Positions 17,322 to 27,391 are shown, numbered from the stretch's first letter. The stretch: 64,000 bases of DNA from Candidatus Sodalis pierantonius str. SOPE (GCF_000517405.1 NZ_CP006568.1:868001-932000), one strand, 5' to 3'. A program made the numbers and translations. The notes: generated by a model not told the origin, from the sequence alone.

Positions 17322-18131
17322 ATGCCGGAATTACCGGAAGTGGAAACCAGCCGCCGAGGGATTGAACCTTGGGTCGCGGGGCAGACGATTTTGCGGGCGG
17401 AGGTGCGTAATGCGCGGCTGCGCTGGCCGGTGGACGAAGAAATTATCGCGCTGCGGGACAGGCGGGTGCTGAGCGTACAGCGCCGGGCGAAATATCTGCT
17501 GTTGGAGCTGGATCAGGGCTGGATCATTATCCATCTCGGTATGTCGGGACGTTTGCGGGTGCTACCGCAGCCGCAGCCGCCTGAAAAGCACGATCATGTC
17601 GATCTGGTCATCAGCAACGGCTGTGTCATCCGCTATACCGATCCGCGGCGTTTTGGCGCCTGGTTATGGAGCGATAATCTGCTCACCAGCCGCGTGCTGG
17701 CTCACTTGGGGCCTGAACCTCTCAGCGATGAGTTTGACGGCCGCTGGCTGTACGAGAAGTCGCGCAATAAACGCACGCCAATCAAGCCGTGGCTGATGGA
17801 TAATAAGCTGGTGGTTGGCGTCGGCAATATTTACGCCAGCGAATCGCTGTTCGTCGCCGGCATTTTGCCCTGCCGCGCCGCCAATTCCTTAAGCGAAGAA
17901 GACGCTGCGCTGCTGGCGCAGAGCATCAAGGCGGTATTGCTGCGCTCGATTGAGCAGGGCGGCACCACGCTGCGAGATTTCCTGCAGTCAGACGGCAAGC
18001 CGGGCTATTTCGTGCAAGAGCTGCAGGTTTACGGCCGGGCGGGCGAACCCTGCCGAGCGTGCGGAACGCCGATACAGGCCGCCAAGCACGGCCAGCGAAG
18101 CACGTTTTTCTGCCCCCAATGTCAGCACTGA
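17322..18131 (+). CDS. mutM: formamidopyrimidine-DNA glycosylase (Fpg)
   Basis: MutM removes 8-oxoguanine and other oxidised purines from DNA and nicks the site by beta/delta elimination. The mature N-terminus PELPEVETSRRGIEP carries the catalytic Pro and Glu. HLGMSGRLRV, the H2TH region and the C-terminal zinc finger (CRAC...CPQC) are present. The ATG at 17322 gives 269 residues, the E. coli length. A longer in-frame extension upstream to 17277 lacks family similarity. All catalytic residues that I can check are intact. Confidence 0.97.
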   Translation: MPELPEVETSRRGIEPWVAGQTILRAEVRNARLRWPVDEEIIALRDRRVLSVQRRAKYLLLELDQGWIIIHLGMSGRLRVLPQPQPPEKHDHVDLVISNGCVIRYTDPRRFGAWLWSDNLLTSRVLAHLGPEPLSDEFDGRWLYEKSRNKRTPIKPWLMDNKLVVGVGNIYASESLFVAGILPCRAANSLSEEDAALLAQSIKAVLLRSIEQGGTTLRDFLQSDGKPGYFVQELQVYGRAGEPCRACGTPIQAAKHGQRSTFFCPQCQH

Positions 18132-18182
18132 AAGGTGCGATACCGCGCCCCCCTTTAGTGGCGCGGCGTTGCGCGCCGCCCG

Positions 18183-18665
18183 TTAGGGGTGCAGCCGTGC
18201 CCGGACCTCTTTGGCGATAGGCGCGGGCAGAAAGTGATCTACATCGCCGCCGTGCAGCGCCACCTCTTTCACCAGCGTGGAGGAGATATAAGACCAGGCT
18301 TCGGCGGGTATCATAAACACGGTCTCGAGCGTCGGCATTAAATGACGATTCATTTTTGCCAGTTGCATCTCATATTCGACATCCGTCATCGCACGTACGC
18401 CGCGGATGAGGATATTTGCCTGCTGCTGGCGAGCAAAATCGGCCATCAAATCGCTAAAGCCGGTTACCGTCACATTGGGCAGGTGGGCCGTCACCTGGGT
18501 TGCCAGCGCCACCCGTTCATGCAAATCAAACAGCGGCCGTTTACTGGGGCTGGCGGCGATCGCCAGCACGACTCCATCAAACATCTGCGCGGTGCGGGTC
18601 ACTAAATCCAGATGGCCATTGGTCAGCGGATCGAAGGTGCCGGGATAGATGGCTTTGGTGGTCAT
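18183..18665 (-). CDS. coaD: phosphopantetheine adenylyltransferase
   Basis: CoaD transfers AMP from ATP to 4'-phosphopantetheine, the penultimate step of CoA synthesis. The nucleotidyltransferase signature GTFDPLTNGHLD is at residues 9-20 and the ISSTLVKE motif near 128. The 160 residues match the family. Its ATG overlaps the waaE stop by 4 bp, so it is translated as the last gene of the waaA-waaE-coaD operon, as in Serratia and Klebsiella. Confidence 0.97.
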   Translation of the reverse strand: MTTKAIYPGTFDPLTNGHLDLVTRTAQMFDGVVLAIAASPSKRPLFDLHERVALATQVTAHLPNVTVTGFSDLMADFARQQQANILIRGVRAMTDVEYEMQLAKMNRHLMPTLETVFMIPAEAWSYISSTLVKEVALHGGDVDHFLPAPIAKEVRARLHP

Positions 18666-19441
18666 AGGTCATTTTCCCTCTCGGCGTGGTTTAAGGCCCA
18701 CAGCGTGGCGTATTTATTGAAAGTATATTGTGCGTTCACCACCGCAAGCAACCAGCCCTGTCTGCCGTCCAGAAAACCGGCGCGCAGCAGCCAGGTTTTA
18801 AGGAAAGCACCATAGGTGTGGCTAATAATGGCCAACATGCCGCATCGCCGCCCCTGGCGATGGCGTTCCCGCGCCCAGGCTTCGGCGTACAGCAGCTGTT
18901 TACGCTGAAAAGCCGGCAAATCGTGACACGTTAGATGCTGTAAATCACCCGCCAGGGCAACGATGCCGGCGCCGCTCGTCTCAAGGGATTCATGAACCGG
19001 TAGCGCGTTGTAGCGATAACGCTCGCGTGCATACAGCCGCACCACCCGGTCAGGGTACCAGCCGCTGTGGCGCATAAAGCGGCCAAGAAACAGATTGCGC
19101 CGCGCGCAGCTGTAGACCACCTCCGGGTCGGGCTGTCGCAGCACCTCCTGAATCGCCCGGCGCAGCGGCGGCGTGACGCGCTCGTCGGCGTCAAGCATCA
19201 GGATATAATCGCCGCTAGCATAGGCCTGTGCCCGCTGGCGCTGTATACCGAAGCCCGGCCAGTCTGTGGACTGGAAAACGCGTGCGCTCGCCTGCGCGGC
19301 GATATGGCGCGTTTGGTCGCTGCTGCCGGCATCCAGCACCACGATTTCATCGGCCCAGCTTACCGACGCCAGACAATCCGGCAGGAGCTCAGCCTCGTTA
19401 CGGGTAATGAGCACCACCGACAGACGCTTTCTTTGCGACAT
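18662..19441 (-). CDS. waaE: LPS inner-core glucosyltransferase WaaE (KdtX), GT2 family
   Basis: WaaE adds a beta-1,4-glucose to inner-core heptose I in Serratia, Klebsiella and Proteus. The 259-residue GT-A protein has LSVVLITRNEAELL at the start, DAGSSDQT near residue 36 and the metal-binding LDADER near 84. It overlaps the end of waaA by 44 bp and coaD by 4 bp. No lesion is visible. Confidence 0.92.
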   Translation of the reverse strand: MSQRKRLSVVLITRNEAELLPDCLASVSWADEIVVLDAGSSDQTRHIAAQASARVFQSTDWPGFGIQRQRAQAYASGDYILMLDADERVTPPLRRAIQEVLRQPDPEVVYSCARRNLFLGRFMRHSGWYPDRVVRLYARERYRYNALPVHESLETSGAGIVALAGDLQHLTCHDLPAFQRKQLLYAEAWARERHRQGRRCGMLAIISHTYGAFLKTWLLRAGFLDGRQGWLLAVVNAQYTFNKYATLWALNHAERENDL

Positions 19442-20717
19442 TCACTGACTCCGTTGCGGCAGATGGCAGATAAGGCTCAAGCAGATTCAGCAGGCGCTGC
19501 AGCGCGCCCTGGTTCTGGTGCAGAACCTCGACGGCGTGACGGCCGTAATACAGGCGATAGTCCTCATCGGTCAACAACGTGGAGACCGCGTTGACCAGCG
19601 ACGGCACGTCGGTGACGGTAATCAACCCGCCGGCTTCATCCAGTTTGCTGCAAATATCGCGGAAATTCAAAGTATGCGGCCCCATTAGCACCGGAATGGC
19701 GTGCGCCGCCGCTTCCAGGGGATTATGGCCGCCTCGCGCCACCAGGCTGCCGCCAACGAACGCCAGGTCGGCGATGCCGTACAGTAGCATCAGCTCGCCC
19801 ATGGAATCGCCCACCACCACCTGCGTACTGGCGGACGGAATTTCACCGCTGCTGCGCATGATGTAACTGAAGCCGGCCTTCATGGTCATCTCCCGCGCCG
19901 CCGGAAAACGCTCCGGGTGGCGCGGGACCAAGATAAGCAACAGATCGGGAAAGTTGGCCAGCAGCTGGCGATGCGCCTGCAATAATAGCGTTTCTTCACC
20001 TTCATGGGTGCTGGTGGCTATCCATACCGGGCGCCGCGACGCCCACTGGCGGCGCAGAGTAAGCGCCCGCGCCGCCAGCTCGGGGGTCACGGAAATATCG
20101 AATTTCAGGCTGCCGGTGACCGCCAGCTGGTTCTTTTTCAGGCCAAGCTCGAGGAAGCGTGCGCCATCCTCTTCGTTTTGCGCCGCGATGAGGGTAATGC
20201 GGCGCATGATCTCGGCGACAAAGCCGCTAAACCTTTTATAACCGGCGGCGGAGCGGGCCGAGAGGCGCGCGTTGGCGACCACCAGCGGGATACTGCGGCG
20301 GTGCAGCGCCTTGATAAGGTTTGGCCACAGCTCGGTTTCCATAATGATGACCAGCTTGGGATTGACTCGATCGAGGAAACGGTTCATCGACCCGGGCAGA
20401 TCATAGGGCAGGTAGACATGATGGACATCATTGCCGAACGCCGACTGTACCCGTTCGGAGCCGGTGGGCGTCATCGTGGTGACGGTAATAGGCAGCAACG
20501 GGTAGCGGTGGCGCAGGGCGCGCACCAGCGGTATGGCCGCCAGTGTCTCGCCTACCGACACGGAATGCAGCATGATACCGCCGGGTTTCACCTTGCCCAG
20601 GCAAAAGCCGTAACGTTCGGGCCAGCGGCGGCGGTAGGCGGGCGCTTTTCTACTGCGCCATAATAACCGTATCCACATCAGCGGCTGGATTAAATATATG
20701 ATTATGTTGTAGATCAT
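19398..20717 (-). CDS. waaA: 3-deoxy-D-manno-octulosonic acid (Kdo) transferase
   Basis: WaaA attaches two Kdo residues to the lipid IVA precursor at the inner membrane, an essential step of LPS synthesis. The N-terminal hydrophobic anchor (IYNIIIYLIQPLMWI) precedes a GT30 fold with LHSVSVGET near residue 50, METELWPN near 127 and the C-terminal GGSLVARGGHNPLE. At 439 residues it is about 14 longer than E. coli WaaA, with a divergent tail overlapping waaE. The catalytic core looks intact. Confidence 0.95.
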   Translation of the reverse strand: MIYNIIIYLIQPLMWIRLLWRSRKAPAYRRRWPERYGFCLGKVKPGGIMLHSVSVGETLAAIPLVRALRHRYPLLPITVTTMTPTGSERVQSAFGNDVHHVYLPYDLPGSMNRFLDRVNPKLVIIMETELWPNLIKALHRRSIPLVVANARLSARSAAGYKRFSGFVAEIMRRITLIAAQNEEDGARFLELGLKKNQLAVTGSLKFDISVTPELAARALTLRRQWASRRPVWIATSTHEGEETLLLQAHRQLLANFPDLLLILVPRHPERFPAAREMTMKAGFSYIMRSSGEIPSASTQVVVGDSMGELMLLYGIADLAFVGGSLVARGGHNPLEAAAHAIPVLMGPHTLNFRDICSKLDEAGGLITVTDVPSLVNAVSTLLTDEDYRLYYGRHAVEVLHQNQGALQRLLNLLEPYLPSAATESVNVAKKASVGGAHYP

Positions 20718-20904
20718 TATAATTAATTATTGTAAGGCACAGCGACCCATGTGCTGAGTGAGTTTTTAACCAGATAATGTGAATTTCCCCAAAATCGGGA
20801 ACATGCTAGCAGATAAGTCATTATCCCTCATTAGCGGGCAGGCATTTATCTGATTAGTGCTGATTGCCGGCGTGGCGCGCGAGCCACCCTAGACCGACGC
20901 ACGG

Positions 20905-22032
20905 CTATGATAACAGTTGCCGATAAAGACCCATAAGCTGACGTGAAAGATTTGCCGGCGTGCAAGTGCTTACCCGCTGGCGCGCGGCGGCGCCCATGGT
21001 GGGATCTCGCTCACGGGACGGCATCTCGGCGGCGAACGTCTTCAGGCTGGCGATATCCAGCGCATCGCAGACAAAGCCCTCGCGGCCCTGCTCAATAAAT
21101 TCCGCGCCCCCGCAGCGTTGGCTGGTGATGACCGGCAGGCCGCAGGACATGGCCTCAAGGATCACGTTGGGGAACGGGTCGTACAGCGTCGGCAGGATGA
21201 GCGCGTCCGCGGCGTGGTAACAGGGCAGCACATCTTGGCGGACCCCTGTGAAACGCACGCGCGACAGGCAGCCCAAGCTTTGCGCCAGGGCCTGATAGCG
21301 CCGCTGGTGTTTGTCTTGTCCGACGACAATCAGGTAGCGATCGGTGTCGGCTACCGCGCTAAGGGCCTGTCGTAGCCCTTTGCGCGCAAAACCGGAGCCG
21401 ACGAAAATCAGCGCGCAGGCCTGTTCAGGAATCGATAGCGCTTCCCGGGCCGCCCGGCGTTGCGCGCCGTCGGCGGGAGCGAACCGATTTGGATCGATGG
21501 CGTTGTAAATTAGAGCGAACTTATCCTCCGCTACGCCGTAATAGTGCATGATATCGTCCCGAACCATCGCCGAATTGCAGATGATTTTCTTTAGCTGCGG
21601 GGATTGAAACATGTCGCGTTCCGCCGACAGCACATAGCGGTGATAACGGCTGATTTGCGTCAGCCAGCGCTGATGGGCGGGAATGATGCGCGCGCGCTGC
21701 GCCAGCCACGCCCGGTGGACGCCATCGCCGGCGCGGAACACATCACAGCCGGCGATGCGCTCATGGCTTTGCACCAGATCGAAATGGTGCTGTTGCCAGT
21801 ACCGCCGGGCGGCATCGGCGAAACCGCGCTCGCGTGCGATGCGGCCGCCACCGCGCGGGTTACAGATATGCACATGCCAGTCGGGCTGCGGTTCGCCTGA
21901 CCACTGGCGCGTAATGATGTTCAGCTCCAGTCCGCTGTTATCAAGCGCTTCCAAGGCGCGGGAGATAAAGCGTTCCGCGCCGCCGTCGGGACGGTATTTT
22001 TGCCGTACTATCGCCAGGCGGATAGTTGTCAT
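20905..22032 (-). CDS. wabG: LPS core glycosyltransferase WabG (GT4 family)
   Basis: The protein resembles Klebsiella WabG, which adds galacturonic acid to heptose II of the core. I chose the TTIRLAIVRQKYRPDGGAE start at 22032 (375 residues). The open frame runs 41 codons further without similarity. GT4 features are the SHERIAGCD segment, VGSGFARKGL and the EX7E region TLYDPFPNVILEAMSCGLPV. It follows waaQ in the same orientation, as in Klebsiella and Serratia. Confidence 0.85.
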   Translation of the reverse strand: MTTIRLAIVRQKYRPDGGAERFISRALEALDNSGLELNIITRQWSGEPQPDWHVHICNPRGGGRIARERGFADAARRYWQQHHFDLVQSHERIAGCDVFRAGDGVHRAWLAQRARIIPAHQRWLTQISRYHRYVLSAERDMFQSPQLKKIICNSAMVRDDIMHYYGVAEDKFALIYNAIDPNRFAPADGAQRRAAREALSIPEQACALIFVGSGFARKGLRQALSAVADTDRYLIVVGQDKHQRRYQALAQSLGCLSRVRFTGVRQDVLPCYHAADALILPTLYDPFPNVILEAMSCGLPVITSQRCGGAEFIEQGREGFVCDALDIASLKTFAAEMPSRERDPTMGAAARQRVSTCTPANLSRQLMGLYRQLLS

Positions 22033-22144
22033 GTCGGAGTTTCCCTTGCCGCCGCGATCCACGGGCGGCCGTTTGCGATGGCGCAAATGCCCTTGCCGGC
22101 ACCGCGCGGTAGGCTGATGGCGCGTTTCCGCCGGCGTCGCGCGT

Positions 22145-23219
22145 TTACGGCGCAAGATCTCTTACCGTCAGCGGGTCGGGTGCTGATAAATAGCTTCTCG
22201 CTGCCGCCAGCACCGGCTCAAGTGGTATCGCGCTGAGGTAGCGCTGTCGGGTTTGGGTATCAATCGTATCCGGATCCGGCAGTTCGGCATAATCGCCGGC
22301 CCACAGCACGGTACTCTTTTCGCTCCAGGGACGCCAGCGCTGCAGTTTAGTTGGGCCGAACAGCGCCACGCAGGGGGTGTCCAGCGCCGCCGCCATATGC
22401 ATAGGCGCAGAATCGACGCCGATAAACAGGCGTGCACCCTCTATGACCGCCGCCAGCTGAGGCAGCGAGAGCTGCCCGGCCAGGGAGGCGGGTTTCACTG
22501 CGCGGCAAAGCGAAATGATATGATCAACCATCTCCAATTCTTTTTTGTCAGGCGCAACGGTCAGCACCACCGGCAACCTGCTGGTTGCCAATCCTTCAAT
22601 CAGCTGCGCCATTTTGGCGTCGTCCCAGCATTTATACAACCAGCGCGCGGTCGGCTGGATAACGATATAGTCGCCCGACACCTCTTGTTCGCGCAATAAC
22701 GTTTCGCCCCGGACTTTATCCGCCGCCGTAGAGTACATGCTGCAACTGCGGTCGGTAATGGCAAGGTTAAGCGGTTCCAGAATACTGAGATTTTGTTCCA
22801 CGGTGCAGTTGCGCGTGATTGGTGGTAGCCACTAGACGGTTGTGCGCCAGGCGCCAGAGAAAAGAACGCCGCTTGGTGTAGTTAAAACCGATGCGCCACC
22901 TCGCGCCGTTGAACAGCGTGATAATCGCGCTGCGCCATTGATCGGCAAGATTGATGACAAGATCATAATGGCGCGCGCGTAGGGTTTGCGCTAACGCGAA
23001 TTCCTGTTCCAACTGACGCAGCGGGCCCTGTTTTTTCCACTGACGATCGATGACGTGGATCTGGGCTATCGCCGGATAATGCTGGCGCAGATTATTAATC
23101 ACCGGCGTGGTCAAAATCATATCGCCATGGTGTCGTAATTTAATCAGTAAGATCTTGCGGGGCAGGAGGAGGGGCGTATCGTCGTGACGCGTGGGCATGG
23201 TAGCGCGGACCTGTATCAA
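22145..23219 (-). pseudogene. waaQ: lipopolysaccharide heptosyltransferase III, frameshifted
   Basis: WaaQ adds heptose III to the inner core. The N-terminal part (23219 to about 22800) reads ILLIKLRHHGDMILTTPVI and is missing roughly 20-25 residues between IAQI and HVIDRQWKKQG. Near 22800 the frame shifts by one base. NHAQLH continues correctly in the next frame as VEQNLSILEPLNL and then runs to 22145 with the GT9 sugar-nucleotide loop FIGVDSAPMHMAAAL. Two separate lesions make loss of function very likely. The start (23219 or 23198) is uncertain. Confidence 0.9.
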
Positions 23220-23444
23220 ACAGTGGATTACTGAGCAGGACCGGCCAGGAAATGAGAATCGCCAAGGGTGAACACCTGCTTTATCCGGTAAATTCCGGTA
23301 ATGAATACCATTATTATATAATTATAAGTATCTAAAATGGTATCGACAACCTCTATTCATCAAGCAAACGTTAGTCAGAGAAGCGGGGTAAACGCGGCAA
23401 ACTGGGCGATGGACGCCCCAGTCCGCGCTCAGGGCGGGGATTAC

Positions 23445-23455
23445 GGGGGGGGGGG
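23445..23455 (+). repeat. 11-bp poly-G tract at the left flank of IS21 copy 2
   Basis: Eleven consecutive G precede the first IS21 base (23456), and ten G follow the element (26044-26053). The insertion target was a homopolymer, and the target duplication is hidden inside it. The rest of 23220-23444 holds no recognisable gene. Confidence 0.85.
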
Positions 23456-23623
23456 TGCTGGTTCCGGTCACATCCGATCACTGATTCCGATTTCACCCGA
23501 TCACTAATTCTGATTTCATCCGATCACTGATTCCGGTCGCCCGATCAGCGATTCCGATTCTGTCCGATCGCTCATCTTCTGTTCCGCCATACTCTGGAGA
23601 CTTTTAGCCTCCGGGGGCATGGC

Positions 23624-25162
23624 ATGGCACGTAAAAAAAAGAAAGCGAGAACGGAAATGTGCATCTATATTAATGTCTTACGTATGAAATTCGAGCAGCG
23701 TCGCTCGAATCGCACTATCGCAGCAGCGCTCGGCATAGGCTGTACTACCGTGCACGATATCCTCGGCCGATTCACGGTAGCTAACCTGGTCTGGCCATTG
23801 CCGGCGGAACTGTCCCCCGTCGACCTCGACCGCCTGCTCTATCCCGGCAAATCCGGAAAAGTTATCAATACCTTACCCAGCTGGCTTGATATCGATACCG
23901 AGTTAAGCCGCAAGGACATGACCAAGCAGCTGCTCTGGATGGAATATCAGTCCGCCGTGGGCGGTGATGCCCTCGGTTACTCACAGTTTTGTGCACTGTT
24001 CCGTGACTGGAAAAAGAAGCAGCGGCGTTCTATGCGCATGGAGCACAAGGCTGGCGAAAAGCTCTTCATAGACTTCTGTGGCCCCACCGTACCTATCGTC
24101 AACCCTGCGACCAGTAGCGTACGCCAGGTCGCTATCTTCGTCGCTGCCATGGGCGTGTCAGGCTATGCGTATATCGAAGCCTGCGAAGGCCAGGACATGG
24201 CATCGTGGCTCAACGCCAATAGCCGCTGTCTGCACTTCATGGGTGGGGTTCCGGAGCTGATGATACCTGATAATCTGCGCAGCGCTGTCAGCACCCCTGA
24301 CCGCTATGAGCCGGTCATAAACCAGAGCTACCAGGCGCTGGCAAATCACTATGAGACAGTGGTGCTACCGGCGCGCCCGAGAAAACCGAAAGACAAGGCG
24401 AAGGCAGAATCAACTGTGCAGCTGGTAGAACGCTGGGTTTTGGCCCGGTTGCGTAAACGTAGGTTCTACTCGCTGGCCGAACTCAACCAGGTGATACGAG
24501 AACTCAATCATGAGTTGAATCTGCGCCCGATGCGTCATTACGGCGGACAAAGTCGCCTTGAACGCTTCGAGCAGCTGGACAAACCGGCTCTTGGGCCTCT
24601 ACCGCCCACACAATGGGAATACAGTGAGTATCTCGTTGCCCGAGTGGGACCTGATTACCACATAGACTACGGCAAAAACTGGTACTCGGTGCCGCATCCG
24701 CTGGTTGGCGAGCGCGTTGACGTCATCGCCACCCAACGGCTGGTGCAAATCCACCATAAGGGCGTCTGCGTAGCTACGCACCCTCGCAGCGATAACGCCT
24801 ATAGGCACACGACTCAGGCGGCGAATCATAAGGAGCAGAGTCAGTGGACGCCGGAAAGGCTGTGCAGTTGGGCGCTGTCGGTGGGTGTGTGCACACTGAA
24901 AGTGGTCGAGTCCATCCAAAAGAGCAAAGCCCATCCGGAGCAGGCTTACCGCTCCGTGCTGGGGCTACTCAATCTGCAACGGCGCTATGAGACGACGCGA
25001 CTGAAGAAGGCCTGCGCGCTGGCGTTGGAGAAAGGGTGCATTAACCGCTCTTTCATAGCCAACGTATTGAAACACGGTCGTGAAAGTGAGGTCACCCAGG
25101 ACGGAGCCGGCGTATCAATGCTGGTTCACGAAAACCTCCTAGGTCCGGACAGTTATCACTAA
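23624..25162 (+). CDS. istA: IS21 transposase IstA, copy 2
   Basis: The 512-residue integrase-like transposase is nearly identical to the copy at 7639-9189, with the same helix-turn-helix and the DDE motifs LFIDFCGP, MIPDNLRSA and KAKAEST. It lacks four residues (QAANHKEQSQ here) and has scattered substitutions such as TTVHDILG. The frame is intact. Confidence 0.95.
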   Translation: MARKKKKARTEMCIYINVLRMKFEQRRSNRTIAAALGIGCTTVHDILGRFTVANLVWPLPAELSPVDLDRLLYPGKSGKVINTLPSWLDIDTELSRKDMTKQLLWMEYQSAVGGDALGYSQFCALFRDWKKKQRRSMRMEHKAGEKLFIDFCGPTVPIVNPATSSVRQVAIFVAAMGVSGYAYIEACEGQDMASWLNANSRCLHFMGGVPELMIPDNLRSAVSTPDRYEPVINQSYQALANHYETVVLPARPRKPKDKAKAESTVQLVERWVLARLRKRRFYSLAELNQVIRELNHELNLRPMRHYGGQSRLERFEQLDKPALGPLPPTQWEYSEYLVARVGPDYHIDYGKNWYSVPHPLVGERVDVIATQRLVQIHHKGVCVATHPRSDNAYRHTTQAANHKEQSQWTPERLCSWALSVGVCTLKVVESIQKSKAHPEQAYRSVLGLLNLQRRYETTRLKKACALALEKGCINRSFIANVLKHGRESEVTQDGAGVSMLVHENLLGPDSYH

Positions 25163-25173
25163 GGAGAATAAAT

Positions 25174-25923
25174 ATGGATACACTGTTAATGGCTCTGCGA
25201 GAGCTGAAGTTGTCGGCAATGGTCCAGGCGTTGGAGACGCAACGCGAACTCCCGGGGAGTTATGGGGAGCTGGGGTTCGAGGAGCGGTTGTCGCTGATGG
25301 TAGATGCGGAAAATTTGCATAGAAAAAACAACCACATATGCCGTCTTCGACGGCAATTGCAAATGCGCTTGCAGGCAAAACCGGAAGATATCCGCTATAT
25401 CCCTAGCCGAGGAGTGACACCGGAACAGATGCGAGATCTGCTAGGGGGACAATATCTGAAATATCAGAAAAGCATACTCATCACGGGGCCGACAGGTACG
25501 GGCAAAACCTGGCTCAGTTGTGCGCTTAGTGAGCAGGCATGCCGGCAGCAATATAGCGTGCGTTACTGGCGAGTGGGTCGGTTGCTGGCCCATCTTCACC
25601 AGTGTCAGGTAGACGGGACCTATCTAAAACAGCTTAAGCAGTTAGAAAAAATAGAGTTACTGATCTTGGACGATGTGGGCCTAGAATCAATAAGTCCGAT
25701 GCAGGCAACGATGCTGTTGGAGGTGATGGAAGATCGCTACGACAAAAACAGCAGCATCCTGATCAGTCAACTGCCGGTGAAAAAATGGTATGGACTGATA
25801 GAAAACCCCACGACAGCTGACGCGTTACTCGATCGGTCAGTACACCCCAGCTATAGACTGGAACTTAAAGGCGAATCACTACGCAAAGAGCAAGGAGTAG
25901 CCAGCACAGGAAAAATAGACTAA
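25174..25923 (+). CDS. istB: IS21 helper ATPase IstB, copy 2
   Basis: The 249-residue AAA+ protein has Walker A GPTGTGKTW and Walker B LLILDDVGLE. It starts 11 bp after istA behind an aaggag site. Both IstA and IstB are intact in this copy, so the element should be able to move. Confidence 0.95.
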   Translation: MDTLLMALRELKLSAMVQALETQRELPGSYGELGFEERLSLMVDAENLHRKNNHICRLRRQLQMRLQAKPEDIRYIPSRGVTPEQMRDLLGGQYLKYQKSILITGPTGTGKTWLSCALSEQACRQQYSVRYWRVGRLLAHLHQCQVDGTYLKQLKQLEKIELLILDDVGLESISPMQATMLLEVMEDRYDKNSSILISQLPVKKWYGLIENPTTADALLDRSVHPSYRLELKGESLRKEQGVASTGKID

Positions 25924-26043
25924 ACCCGTGTCAGAAGATGAGCGAACACGTGATCGAATATCACTGGAATGGGTGATCGGAAAATATCGGAATAACTGAT
26001 CGGATGTCGCCGGAACAGCTGATCGGATACGTCGGAATCTGCA

Positions 26044-26364
26044 GGGGGGGGGGCGCGCTTCGCAATATCTCATTAATCATTGCGAGCGGTATCGACAGGC
26101 TGTGGTATGGGGGGGCGAAGCGCCATCGTGGTTAAACGGCAGCCAAAGGGTGCCAGCAGGGCAGTCGCCGGATGTGGCGGGGTCAAATGGCAAAGGCTAA
26201 GCTTTCACCGCCGTAGGATAGGGACCCTGGGGCAGATGATGCAGAAAAGACCCTGCCGCCGGAGGTGAGGCGTCGCGCTAACGGAGGAACAAAAAAACCG
26301 GCGGCGTATTGCGCCGGGCATTCAGCTATCGCTATACTGCCGGAGGGCGGTAATGGCGCACGGG
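26044..26364. other. 321-bp non-coding stretch with poly-G runs
   Basis: The interval begins with ten G and has a second run of seven G at 26109-26115. No open frame resembles a known protein. Near 26290-26330 lies an A-run and a GC-rich hairpin (ccggcggcgtattgcgccgg) that could end transcription coming from the right, but this is weak. Confidence 0.4.
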
Positions 26365-27348
26365 TTATCGCCGGCGCCAGGCGTAGAGACGGCACAGCCA
26401 CAGCAGCAGCTGGTACCACTGGCGGATGCAGCGTGCATTCCGGATCATGCGTTTATGGGTGCCGCTGCTGAAAATATCGCTAATGATCATCCGCCGCGCC
26501 GCATGGCAAACGGACAGCGCTTCATGGGTCACCTGCCGCGCAAACTCAGGGTAAAGATGGATTTTGCCGCGATAGCGCTGGTTGATGCCTTCGAGTAACT
26601 CGGTGATGCGCAAATAATGCCGCTGATATTCGACGTTTTTAACGCCGGTTCGTTTGCGATTGCTGATGGACCTCTCGTGGATATAATAGCGATACAGCAC
26701 GTCCTGGGTGTAGCGCACGCGGCGGGCGTTGAACATCAGCTCGGTGGTCCAAGGTATATTCTGATGATGCAGCCCCGGCTCAAAGCGCAAATCCAACTGC
26801 TTTATCAACGACAGGCGATAGATGCCCAGCCAGACCACGTGCAGGTAACGCCGGGTGGCCAGCGCTCGGCGCAGCCATTGGCTACAGCTCAGTACGCCGG
26901 TCGAGCTCAGGCGATCAAGGGGAATAAGCGTCTTAATCCGCTGCGAGCCGGCGAAAAAACGCTCGCCGTTGCATTGCGCCACATCCAGGTCATCCTGCTC
27001 CGCCATCGTTAACAGCCGCTGATATAGGGTGAGATAGAGCATATCGTCGGCGTCGGGAAAAGTGACATAGACGTTGCGCGCCGTCACCAGACCGGCGTTG
27101 CGTGCGCGCGATACCCCACCGTTGGGCTGGTCAATTACCCGGACATGGGCATAGCGCTCGGCGTATTCATGCGCCAGCACTTCCGAACCATCCGTCGAAC
27201 CGTCGTTGACCAAGATGATTTCCAGGTCAGTAAGCGTTTGCGCCAACAGGGAAGACATAAATGTGTGAAACATGGCGCCGGCGTTATACAGAGAAACGAT
27301 AACGCTAAGCTTAATCGTTGCGGATTCCGGTTGTGTCATTGTCGTCAT
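26365..27348 (-). CDS. LPS-cluster glycosyltransferase, GT2 family
   Basis: The 327-residue protein has a GT-A fold with LSVIVSLYNAG at the start, VNDGSTDGSE near residue 45 and the metal site TFPDADDM near 97. I chose the ATG at 27348 (TTMTQPES). The frame extends to 27402 and would then overlap wabH. It belongs to the outer-core part of the waa cluster and is interrupted from waaQ only by IS21. The sugar and acceptor cannot be told from sequence. Confidence 0.85.
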   Translation of the reverse strand: MTTMTQPESATIKLSVIVSLYNAGAMFHTFMSSLLAQTLTDLEIILVNDGSTDGSEVLAHEYAERYAHVRVIDQPNGGVSRARNAGLVTARNVYVTFPDADDMLYLTLYQRLLTMAEQDDLDVAQCNGERFFAGSQRIKTLIPLDRLSSTGVLSCSQWLRRALATRRYLHVVWLGIYRLSLIKQLDLRFEPGLHHQNIPWTTELMFNARRVRYTQDVLYRYYIHERSISNRKRTGVKNVEYQRHYLRITELLEGINQRYRGKIHLYPEFARQVTHEALSVCHAARRMIISDIFSSGTHKRMIRNARCIRQWYQLLLWLCRLYAWRRR

Positions 27349-27391
27349 GGGTCTTTTATCGGATGAAAAGCGCCTGGCGCTGCCGCCGGCG

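Larger units (their letters stand above)
23456..26043 (+). mobile_element. IS21-family insertion sequence, copy 2, complete
   Basis: The 2588-bp element runs from tgctggttccggtcac to acgtcggaatctgca. The istA-proximal end carries five directly repeated atccgatcactgattccg-type blocks and the other end about three, typical IstA-binding arrays. It lies between waaQ and a GT2 gene of the LPS cluster with synteny kept, so it is a simple insertion. The length difference from copy 1 is explained by one extra 23-bp end repeat and a 12-bp istA deletion. Confidence 0.95.
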
